Shown here piece after piece: positions 26,901 to 33,984 of a stretch of DNA of 64,000 nt. The notes below the pieces were generated by a model. That model was given only the letters and a program-made list of their open reading frames with translations. It did not search any database and was not told the origin of the DNA. Position numbers and translations under genes: made by a program. Numbering within the stretch: position 1 is the stretch's first letter; each line of letters starts with the position of its first letter. The stretch is from DRTC01 sp964521025 (GTDB lineage Bacteria > Cloacimonadota > Cloacimonadia > Cloacimonadales > TCS61), in the NCBI GenBank assembly GCA_964521025.1, contig CAZFPK010000003.1:1-64000 (forward strand). Reading direction: 5' to 3'.

Positions 26901-29622
26901 TCCGCACGGGCAGCATTCTGCTCTCGATGTTTTGAAGTTTATCTTTTATTCCTACAATACGATCCTGACGGTTGCGATCTGGTTCAGCGGGGTTGTGATC
27001 GCTATCGGCTGGCATGAGAAAGCACATTTCATCAAAGCGATAAAAGCCACGGTTCTGAAAAAAAATATCGGGCTTTTTAATGACCTGGAGATCATCAGGC
27101 AGAGGTTCGATGAACAGAAGCATAATTTTGTGAGGAAATTTTTCTTCGCATTCGGGATGAAGATCAAGGATAACCTGTTATCGGATTTGACCGAGCTTCG
27201 GGACGATATTGTCAAATCCGGAAAGATCGATTTTATCAAAAATCCAGGTTGGAGTTTCAGGTATTTCTTTTTTAATATTAAAGTCGTGATCTTCGGACCT
27301 TTCGGTTTATGCCCGGGAATCGTGAAAAAAAGTTTTACTTATTATGTCGATGCTCCCTTCGATCTTGGTGTAGCAGCAGAAGGACCCCGGAAAAGCAGAT
27401 TTCTCGGACTTTTCGGATTAGGTGCCGCTTTGATCACAGTTCCGATTGGATTAATATTTCATCTTCCCGGTTTTATTATAGCAGGAAGATTCTTTTTATC
27501 TTTTGGAGAAATGGGAACCCTCGATTCCTTTTTTGCAGATCCCGGCAAATGGAAGGAATTTCGAGAGCGCGAAAGACTTGCTCATCAACTTGCAGGAGAA
27601 GTCAAGCCGGCTGGAGCCTGGATCGAAGAAGCAGCGAAAGTGAAATCACTTTTGCAGAACAGCCGCATCCAGGAAGTAACAAGGAAAGGACAATTAATTC
27701 GCGTTCCCTGGCAATTCCGTAATTCCGGTATGGGCGGTCGTCATACTGAGAAAGAATATCCTGAAAGCAATATCTCAATGCAGGAAACGATGTTCATTCC
27801 TTTGAGTGTGCGCAATTATGAAGACGCACAAGAGATGACGATCAAACTGCAGACCAGACTGAAAGAGGTCATCGAAAATGCGGAAGGTTGCCGGGTTATG
27901 GGAATCGGTCTGGAAGGCGGTTTAGCACCTTATATCAGCAAATTGGAAGGAGATGTCGTTCCTGAACAGCGATTATGGCGGATGGTAAAACAGACCATCG
28001 AAGAGTGCGGTTATGTTCCGGGCAAGGATGTGGTCATTGCTTTGGATCCTGCTGCGAGCGAGCTGGAGATCGCTTATCGTGAAGAGTATGAGCTTGGAAT
28101 AGAAACAGTCGGTATGTATAGATTCTGGCGGGCAACGGAAAAAGTAGATATGTCACGCGATGAATTATTCGAACTATATCGTAAAACGATAGAAGAAGAC
28201 GATGTTCCGATCATCTCCATTGAAGATGGTTTTGCTGAAGATGACGATGCCGGCTGGTCTTTATTAATGGACAAACTCGGGGAAAAACTTTTTATCATCG
28301 GCGATGATTCCGTAACGACCAAAGATTCCTCCATCGAATATGCCGCGGATAACAACCTGAATAACACCTTCTTATGCAAGGCGAACCAGATCGGCACATT
28401 ATCCGAAACTTTGCTGGCAATCATGGTCGCCTTGGGCAAAGGACTCGATATTGTTGTTTCCCATCGCTCCAAATCACCCAATGACGATATGGAAGCACAA
28501 ATTGCTTTATCTGCAGCGACTCTCGGTTTGAAAGCCGGAGGTGGAGCCAATACGGAAAGATTGTTCAAATATGGTTCGATTATGAAGATCATGGCACGCG
28601 CGGTAAAAGAATCGCAAGAGGTTTTGATCCAGATGAGAGAATCGGATAGAAAACTCGAACAGTCGGCAGAAGAACTTGTGAACGGCATGGAGATCACCGG
28701 AATTTTTGCCTGGGAAGAAGCGACCAATGCCGGAATTCCGACAGTAGGGATCGAACTATCTTTCGGTATTCGCGGGAGTAAGCGTTTCCATAACTTTTTC
28801 ACTTTCAAAGGTTCGACTCCACTCGGAACATCGGCTGGAACAGGGGAAGCAATTCATCTTGTTGACAGCGTTATTTATGGAGATCAAGTTCCTAAACCGG
28901 AATATTTTTCGTTATTTGATAAAACAGCGGACAGTAGTTATCGCTTTAAAAAGGAAGTAACATCCAGCCAAATAGCAGAATTTAATGATCCGGAATTAAG
29001 TGAACTTTATCGTCGTTCGCAGCGTTACGGCGGCAAGGGCTGTCTGCATGTTGTCGATCATGTGAATACGATCTTTTCCAAAGCATTTATTGGAAAGAAG
29101 GTTACGGAATTATCGAGTTTAGCGGAAATCGATCGGCTGCTGCTTTCTCTGGAACTGGAATTATCCAAAAAAAGGGGACAGTTAAATTCCGATGCAAAAG
29201 ATACTGATCTGATCGATATTATGCAGGGAAAGGGTAATCTCGGGATGAATGCTATCCTTTCCCAATCGCTTTCATTAGCAAGATTGATCAGTTCTATCAA
29301 GGGTAAAGATCTGTTTGAAGTGTTGAAAGAACAAATGATAGTTTCAATTTCAGAACTGATAATACAAAACGACAGTATCCAAATCTTACAAAAAATAAAG
29401 GAAAAGCAAATTTCCGACAACCAGGATTTTTCCAACATCGATCTTGTTCTGGAGAAAATAAAAAGCTGTGAGCAGGAGAAAGAATTATGGAAAATATTGA
29501 CCGCAGAACTGTCTTTTGAGAATTTGAGCTTGGGTCTTAAAATATTGGAAGAAAACAAAAAAGAGGAAATTCCGATTTACGAGATTTTGAGAAAACAGCT
29601 GCCTGTTTATAAGATCGATTAA
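23956..29622 (+). CDS. Giant tandem protein: two membrane domain plus enolase-like barrel units
   Basis: 1888 residues, starting at TTG 23956 with AGGAG 7 bases before. The two units are offset by 942 residues. Each has a hydrophobic N-terminal domain (unit 1 about 20-255) with a conserved GWHExxH, then an enolase-like core (unit 1 about 281-700), then about 240 residues without a recognised family. The core keeps the enolase active-site set: GGRH (His321), the Glu of GLEGGLAP (378), metal ligands Asp422, Glu481, Asp508, Lys533 in CKANQIGTLSE, SHRS (561-563) and Lys596; the second unit repeats them at +942. The enolase N-terminal capping domain is reduced to a stub. It precedes a normal enolase gene by 208 bases. 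Function unknown; an anchored enolase-type catalyst is inference. Confidence 0.85.
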   Translation: MLISIKRNNYIGSFLDRGRVLADHILVPLYLANIFSLFTLPTGGYSTWEVLRFIFASTATLISITIWFFSFLISTGWHERGHFIKSIKATVLKKNAGLKNDLSALENKFAGRKNSFFRKILFKIGFKIKNNLLQDLIVLRAGIITGEKRNFFKNPVWNIRYFFYNLKIIFLSPLGLCPGIIRKGLNYYIDAPFDLGVAAEGPKTSRTLGFIGVILAIILIPLGRIYFIPLIVNFGRLFLGLGVVGMLDSFFADPGKWKEYREREKLAHQLAGEVKPVGAWIEEAAKVKSLLQNSRIQEVTRKGQLIRVPWQFRNSGMGGRHTEKEYPESNISMQETMFIPLSVRNYEDAQEMTIKLQTRLKEVIENAEGCRVMGIGLEGGLAPYISKLEGDVVPEQRLWRMVKQTIEECGYVPGKDVVIALDPAASELEIAYREEYELGIETVGMYRFWRATEKVDMSRDELFELYRKTIEEDDVPIISIEDGFAEDDDAGWSLLMDKLGEKLFIIGDDSVTTKDSSIEYAADNNLNNTFLCKANQIGTLSETLLAIMVALGKGLDIVVSHRSKSPNDDIEAQISLAAMTLGLKAGGGANTERLFKYGSIMKIMARAVKEAQENIIKIKAEDKTLEQSAEELVSGMEITGIFAWEEATNAGIPTVGIELSFGIRGSKRFHDFFTFKGSTPLGTSAGTDEAIHLVDSVIYADQIPNPDYFELFNKVSDGSYRFKKEVTSNHIAGFNDRELSELYRRSGRYGGKGCWHVVDHVNTIFTRAFVGKTIRELSSLAKIDSMLLSLELELAEKRGQRNSGSKSKDLIGIMQRKGNLGMNAILSQSLALARLISHMQGRELWEILRETIKETLAKTIANNGGIKIFSKEIIQKLKLKENIPIWQNLSEQLDFGELVSGIQQVNHKKAKDVKLFELLRKNLPIYETTGKPQNKNSKIEDLKTEFSHKIEETKAKLEKVWVLANHVTDSFCEAFIFSVLSLPHGQHSALDVLKFIFYSYNTILTVAIWFSGVVIAIGWHEKAHFIKAIKATVLKKNIGLFNDLEIIRQRFDEQKHNFVRKFFFAFGMKIKDNLLSDLTELRDDIVKSGKIDFIKNPGWSFRYFFFNIKVVIFGPFGLCPGIVKKSFTYYVDAPFDLGVAAEGPRKSRFLGLFGLGAALITVPIGLIFHLPGFIIAGRFFLSFGEMGTLDSFFADPGKWKEFRERERLAHQLAGEVKPAGAWIEEAAKVKSLLQNSRIQEVTRKGQLIRVPWQFRNSGMGGRHTEKEYPESNISMQETMFIPLSVRNYEDAQEMTIKLQTRLKEVIENAEGCRVMGIGLEGGLAPYISKLEGDVVPEQRLWRMVKQTIEECGYVPGKDVVIALDPAASELEIAYREEYELGIETVGMYRFWRATEKVDMSRDELFELYRKTIEEDDVPIISIEDGFAEDDDAGWSLLMDKLGEKLFIIGDDSVTTKDSSIEYAADNNLNNTFLCKANQIGTLSETLLAIMVALGKGLDIVVSHRSKSPNDDMEAQIALSAATLGLKAGGGANTERLFKYGSIMKIMARAVKESQEVLIQMRESDRKLEQSAEELVNGMEITGIFAWEEATNAGIPTVGIELSFGIRGSKRFHNFFTFKGSTPLGTSAGTGEAIHLVDSVIYGDQVPKPEYFSLFDKTADSSYRFKKEVTSSQIAEFNDPELSELYRRSQRYGGKGCLHVVDHVNTIFSKAFIGKKVTELSSLAEIDRLLLSLELELSKKRGQLNSDAKDTDLIDIMQGKGNLGMNAILSQSLSLARLISSIKGKDLFEVLKEQMIVSISELIIQNDSIQILQKIKEKQISDNQDFSNIDLVLEKIKSCEQEKELWKILTAELSFENLSLGLKILEENKKEEIPIYEILRKQLPVYKID
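24790..25550 (+). repeat. Perfect 761-bp direct repeat, copy 1
   Basis: Base-for-base identical to 27616-28376 (offset 2826). It covers the first half of the enolase-like core. The flanking parts of the two units have clearly diverged, so the identity reflects recent gene conversion or duplication. Confidence 0.95.
27616..28376 (+). repeat. Perfect 761-bp direct repeat, copy 2
   Basis: Second copy, in unit 2 of the giant gene. Identity breaks at 28377, where copy 2 has C and copy 1 has T (25551); beyond that the two copies differ often. Confidence 0.95.
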
Positions 29623-29830
29623 TAAATTTGTTGATTTAATGATTTGATGATTTGTTGATTTTTTTTGACTCGATAAATCGTCATACAAGCGTAAACTTCA
29701 CATAGATTTTCCACTATCAGCAAGTTAGAGATTTAGATTGCTTCGAGAGAATTCATAGATAAGAAACCTCGCAATGACAATTTAAATCATTATCGAACCT
29801 TAAAATGATCAACTTTATCAAGGAGAAAAT

Positions 29831-31138
29831 ATGGCAAAAATAGTTAAAGTAAAAGCAAGAGAGATCTTAAATTCGAGAGGATATCCGACGGTCGAAGCAG
29901 AAGTACATCTCGATACGGGAGTTGTTGGCAGAGATGCAGTTCCAAGCGGTGCTTCCGTTGGCGAGCATGAAGCAGTCGAAGTTATCGATGGAGACAAAAA
30001 CAGGTATAAAGGGCACGGAGTTTTAAATGCCGTCAAAAATGTGAATGAGATAATTGCATCTCACCTGATCGGGATCAATGTTATCGACCAGGCTTTGATC
30101 GATAATACGATGAGAGAACTGGACGGAACTCCTAATAAAAGGCAGCTCGGTTCTAATGCGATTCTTGCCGTATCGCTCGCTTCGGCAAGAGCAGCAGCTC
30201 AAGACTTAGGTTTACCTTTGTATAGATATCTTGGAGGTACCAATTCGAGAGTTCTGCCTGTTCCCATGGCAAATATCTTGAACGGAGGAAGGCATGCCAA
30301 TAATAATGTAGATCTACAGGAATTCATGGTCATGCCGATCGGAGCGAAAGCTTTTAAACAGGGTCTGCAGATGATTGCCGAAGTATTCCATTCTTTAGGA
30401 GATATTCTAAAAAAAGACGGGTATAAAACTTCAGTCGGAGATGAAGGGGGTTATGCTCCTGATATGAAATCGAATGAAGAAGCTTTACAAGCGATCATGA
30501 GAGCTATCGATTCTACCAGGTTCAAAGCCGGAAGAGACATCTTCCTTGCTCTCGATCCTGCTGCTTCCTGTTTCTATAAAAAAGGTAAATATATTCTAAA
30601 ATCAGGAAAGGGAAACATTGAATTATCTTCCGAAGAGATGGTGGATTATTATGTCAAACTGGTAAAAAATTATCCTATTGTATCAATTGAAGACGGATTG
30701 GACGAGAATGATTGGAAAGGCTGGAAATTATTAACAGAAAAAATTGGAAAAGATGTTCAGGTCGTGGGAGACGATCTTTTTGTGACCAATGTGAACAGGC
30801 TTAAAAGAGGGATCAAGGAAAGGTCTGCAAATTCAATCTTGATCAAACTTAACCAGATTGGAACTCTCTCCGAAACTCTCGATACGATCGAAATGGCAAA
30901 AACTGCGAAATTTACTTCCGTAATATCACACCGTAGCGGAGAAACGAGCGATTCCTTTATCTCCGATCTGGCAGTTGCCGTAGGTTCCGGACAGATCAAA
31001 ACCGGCTCGATCTGCCGGCAGGAAAGGATCACAAAATACAACCAGCTTTTGCGAATTGAAGAAGAACTCGGTAATACAGCCAGGTTTCACGGGAAAAATA
31101 TTTTCTTTAATTTGAAGGAATTCAGGAAGTTTATATAA
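29831..31138 (+). CDS. eno: Enolase
   Basis: Converts 2-phosphoglycerate to phosphoenolpyruvate in glycolysis and gluconeogenesis. 435 residues, complete. N-terminal capping domain: AREILNSRGYPTVEAEV and VPSGASVGEHEA. Active site: NGGRHANNNVDLQEF, VGDEGGYAP, ALDPAAS, SIEDGLDENDW, VGDDLFVTN, LIKLNQIGTLSETL with the catalytic Lys, SHRSGETSDSFI and CRQERITKYNQ. AAGGAGAAAAT precedes the ATG. It is the ordinary counterpart of the enolase-like cores in the gene upstream, and the comparison shows that the upstream protein lacks only the capping domain. Confidence 0.98.
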   Translation: MAKIVKVKAREILNSRGYPTVEAEVHLDTGVVGRDAVPSGASVGEHEAVEVIDGDKNRYKGHGVLNAVKNVNEIIASHLIGINVIDQALIDNTMRELDGTPNKRQLGSNAILAVSLASARAAAQDLGLPLYRYLGGTNSRVLPVPMANILNGGRHANNNVDLQEFMVMPIGAKAFKQGLQMIAEVFHSLGDILKKDGYKTSVGDEGGYAPDMKSNEEALQAIMRAIDSTRFKAGRDIFLALDPAASCFYKKGKYILKSGKGNIELSSEEMVDYYVKLVKNYPIVSIEDGLDENDWKGWKLLTEKIGKDVQVVGDDLFVTNVNRLKRGIKERSANSILIKLNQIGTLSETLDTIEMAKTAKFTSVISHRSGETSDSFISDLAVAVGSGQIKTGSICRQERITKYNQLLRIEEELGNTARFHGKNIFFNLKEFRKFI

Positions 31139-31318
31139 CTCACCCCGTCCTTCTCTTAACTCCTTTATGTTTCCTCTTTCTAAAAGGGGAAATTATAAGG
31201 ATTTTTTGAGAATTTGGAAAGAGAAGGAGATTTAGAGATGCAAGAAGAAAATAAGTAAAAATCTCGAGGAAACAAAATAGTTCCCTCTTTGACAAAGAGC
31301 GGTCAGAGGAGTTCGACA

Positions 31319-31966
31319 ATGAAAAAAATAATATTTTTACTTTTGATCATTTTTCTTTTACTCGGCTGCACGAGCAAAGGGGAGATCAAATTCGTCAACA
31401 GAACCGGACATTTGCTTTATTTCACAATCCTGGAAAGCGATTACATTTTGCTCGGAGCAACGGATGCTCAAATAATCCAGGAAACAGGACCAACCAGAAC
31501 GATCGATGTAAAGATCGGAAAGAAATTCCTCTTTTTCGGACCCGGCGAGAAAACATTGAACCTGCATCTCGAAGGTGAAACTTTTATGATGCAGGAAGCA
31601 GATGACTATGGAATTCCAACAGGGATCTATTTTACAGATACGGAAATAAATGTAAAAGCCGGCGAAACTTTGAACATCTTTACAGACCCGACCCATGCGA
31701 GCGTAAAATTGATCAACGATTCCGATAAAAATATTATCGAGTTCCGATATACAAATAATGATATCGATGATTTTTCAGTTTTAGAAAATACACTTGCAAT
31801 CGGGGATTCGGTTTATACACAATTAGAAGCTTCGACTGTCCTAAATCCATTGACCTATGATTTCAAGTTCAAGTTTGAAGGTGAAAATGATTATGTTGAA
31901 ATTTTAGGGATTACAGAATTATTTGTCGATGAGCAGGTGAAAATTAACGCTGGTTATTATAGATAG
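31319..31966 (+). CDS. Small lipoprotein of unknown function
   Basis: Exported lipoprotein of 215 residues; the lipobox LLLGC places the lipid-bearing Cys at residue 17. The body is beta-rich without a motif that I recognise (KFVNRTGHLLYFTILES; later a second similar stretch VKLINDSDKNIIEFRY, which suggests two repeated small domains). I choose the ATG at 31319 because GAGGAG lies shortly before it and the signal peptide begins there; an upstream in-frame start would add ten charged residues before the signal. A hairpin-like repeat similar to the one before rsgA lies just before. Confidence 0.8.
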   Translation: MKKIIFLLLIIFLLLGCTSKGEIKFVNRTGHLLYFTILESDYILLGATDAQIIQETGPTRTIDVKIGKKFLFFGPGEKTLNLHLEGETFMMQEADDYGIPTGIYFTDTEINVKAGETLNIFTDPTHASVKLINDSDKNIIEFRYTNNDIDDFSVLENTLAIGDSVYTQLEASTVLNPLTYDFKFKFEGENDYVEILGITELFVDEQVKINAGYYR

Positions 31967-32136
31967 AGATTTTTCAAAAAAGGAAAGCAGCAGACATCTC
32001 TGCTTCTCATCTAATATATTAATTCATTCAATTTTTTAATATAAAATTTTTCTTGCTTTTTAAAATAATTTCTTCAGGCCGGATAGTGGCTAAGATTATA
32101 TCTGTTACTTTTTTAATATCGTTTTGAGAATACATT

Positions 32137-33261
32137 TTAATCTTCAATAACTTCCACATTCGCGCGCGGGATCGTAACTTTCTGACCGTTCTCCAGTTCT
32201 GCTTCCAGGATGCGAACAAGAGTTTCACTTTCAACAGCGGTCAGTTTTTCCGGTAAACCTGTTACTTTTCCGATCACTCCGAAATTAGGCTGCCGGATAA
32301 CGCGAACAGTTGTTCCGATCTCGAGCAAGGACATTTTTGCTTCCGGTTCTTCCAGATCTTCTTCTTTAAATTCGAGTGGAATGATGATCTCCGGCCGCAT
32401 AACTCCGGCTCTGATTTGAGTTTTGCCATGAATAGAAGATTTGTGTCCTTCGAATCTTTTGAGTAATTCAAAAGTTTTCTTTGCCATATTGATTTTGCCA
32501 AAACCTTCGGTGGCCACTATGGTCAAACCGATATCTTCATGTCCCGTAATAGCAACTCCAATATTATAACCGAGTAATTTTTTCAAATCATTGTCATCCA
32601 CTCCTCCGGAGATAATACCATTAACTCCGGTTGCGATTGCTTTTTTGATGAAATCGTAATTCACCATTGCTCCGCAGACAACGATCTTATTTTTACAGGT
32701 GTCATCGATTTTGGCAGCTGAAATAACTTCATCGGGAGATGATGCCAGGATTTTGATCTCACCAGTTGTTTCTCCGCCTATTCCAAAAATTCCCTGCACA
32801 TAAGCGGATTTGTTCTCCACAACAACACCTTCTTCCGGGATTATATCGACGACCAGACCATCGAGAAATGCTTTCACCTGGACCGGAATTCTCGGCTCGC
32901 GCAGTAATACCTGTCCGGTTAACTTTGAAATACTCTCGATCTCACCATCGATCGGGGATTTTACGGTTGTTTTGAATAGACCTAAAAAACCGTTGGTTTG
33001 AGCAAGCAAATCTCCTTTTTTGATATTATCACCGGCTTTTACTTTTACGAACTGGTTGACCATGTCTCCGGTAACACCTAATTTATTTGCTACATTGATA
33101 GGAACTACTTTCCCGGGAAGCAAGGTCTCGGCTACCAGGTCTTCTGCTTTGACTTTATCACTTTTTTTAACGAGAACAGTTCCCTTCAAAGGTAAGATCC
33201 TTTCCTTTTTCAAAACGATATTATCGGTTACGGATAATCCGGGGGAATATGCTTGTGCCAT
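32137..33261 (-). CDS. Hypothetical protein with lipoyl-like and KOW-like segments, paired with GlmL-type ATPase
   Basis: 374 residues, no signal peptide. The first ~150 residues hold hammerhead/lipoyl-like beta segments (VKAGDNIKKGDLLAQTNGFLGLFKTTVKSPIDGEIESI). The middle (about 170-275) has a Rossmann-like look with ILASSPDEVISAAKIDD and GVNGIISGGVDDNDLKKLLGYNIGVAITGHEDIG. The C-terminal ~70 residues carry a KOW-like segment (LEIGTTVRVIRQPNFGVIGKVTGLP). I do not know the function. A GGAGG precedes the ATG, and it lies just downstream of the GlmL-type ATPase gene, with only a small GxxExxY gene between, so a joint role is likely. Confidence 0.65.
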   Translation of the reverse strand: MAQAYSPGLSVTDNIVLKKERILPLKGTVLVKKSDKVKAEDLVAETLLPGKVVPINVANKLGVTGDMVNQFVKVKAGDNIKKGDLLAQTNGFLGLFKTTVKSPIDGEIESISKLTGQVLLREPRIPVQVKAFLDGLVVDIIPEEGVVVENKSAYVQGIFGIGGETTGEIKILASSPDEVISAAKIDDTCKNKIVVCGAMVNYDFIKKAIATGVNGIISGGVDDNDLKKLLGYNIGVAITGHEDIGLTIVATEGFGKINMAKKTFELLKRFEGHKSSIHGKTQIRAGVMRPEIIIPLEFKEEDLEEPEAKMSLLEIGTTVRVIRQPNFGVIGKVTGLPEKLTAVESETLVRILEAELENGQKVTIPRANVEVIED

Positions 33262-33403
33262 TAAAAACCTCCATAATTGTCTTAAAGATGCACAAAAATC
33301 ACAAAAAGAAAATTTACAATAGTCTTTTTATAAACCTTCAAGGTTTACATAACTTTGAAGGGCTTGAATCAATCCATCCATGAAGTTATGTGCCTTTTCT
33401 CAG

Positions 33404-33781
33404 CTATCTTCTATTCATTATGTATTTTTTTATTTGTATTCGGGAACTTCCGAAATTGATCAGCAAACCGTGTTCAATGCGGGATGCTCTCAAATATCCT
33501 AAAATTTGAGCAGTATGTTCATTTATTAAAGTCCGACATGCTATAATTTCGATAATCAGGCAGTTCTCCACAAAAAGATCTGCAAAAAATTCACCTATTA
33601 AAGTGTCGTCTTCGTCATATACTTTCAACGGAACTTGCTGTTTTACATTTAATCCGATTTTTGTCAGGAGATGAGCTGATCCATTTTCATAAACTTTTTC
33701 CAGATGACCATTTTTAAGATATTTATGAAGAGCGAAACTTGTTTCACGAATTGTATCACACAACTTCATTATATCTTTCAT
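33404..33781 (-). CDS. GxxExxY protein
   Basis: Small protein of 125 residues of the GxxExxY family, named for the motif here read as GHLEKVYE near residue 25. The rest shows the family pattern: a central strand-rich core VPLKVYDEDDTLIGEFFADLFVENCLIIEI and then HTAQILGYLRASRIEHGLLINFGS. The core resembles PD-(D/E)XK nucleases, with Glu/Asp/Glu-Ile placed as in a nuclease site, but activity is unproven in the family. It is often found next to unrelated genes and behaves as a mobile single gene; here it interrupts the pair 32137-33261 and the GlmL-type ATPase. Confidence 0.85.
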   Translation of the reverse strand: MKDIMKLCDTIRETSFALHKYLKNGHLEKVYENGSAHLLTKIGLNVKQQVPLKVYDEDDTLIGEFFADLFVENCLIIEIIACRTLINEHTAQILGYLRASRIEHGLLINFGSSRIQIKKYIMNRR

Positions 33782-33984
33782 TTCTTAACCTCAATTGCCA
33801 CGAAGATGCACAAGATTCACAAAATATTTTTTTATAAAAATCTGTATCATTTGTTTATTTTGTGTTTTCCAAGTCTATAAAATATCTCTTCACCACAAAG
33901 ATACCCAAAACTCACAAAAGCCAAAAAAATTTGCGTCTATTTTGACATAATTTTTTTCTTGTGAATCCTTGTGCCTTTTCGCGA

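Noticed and set aside
23956..29622. Giant gene as two separate genes or an assembly duplication
   Set aside because: One uninterrupted frame runs through both units, flanking sequence of the units differs, and the join at about residue 950 is smooth. Only long reads could fully exclude an artefact.
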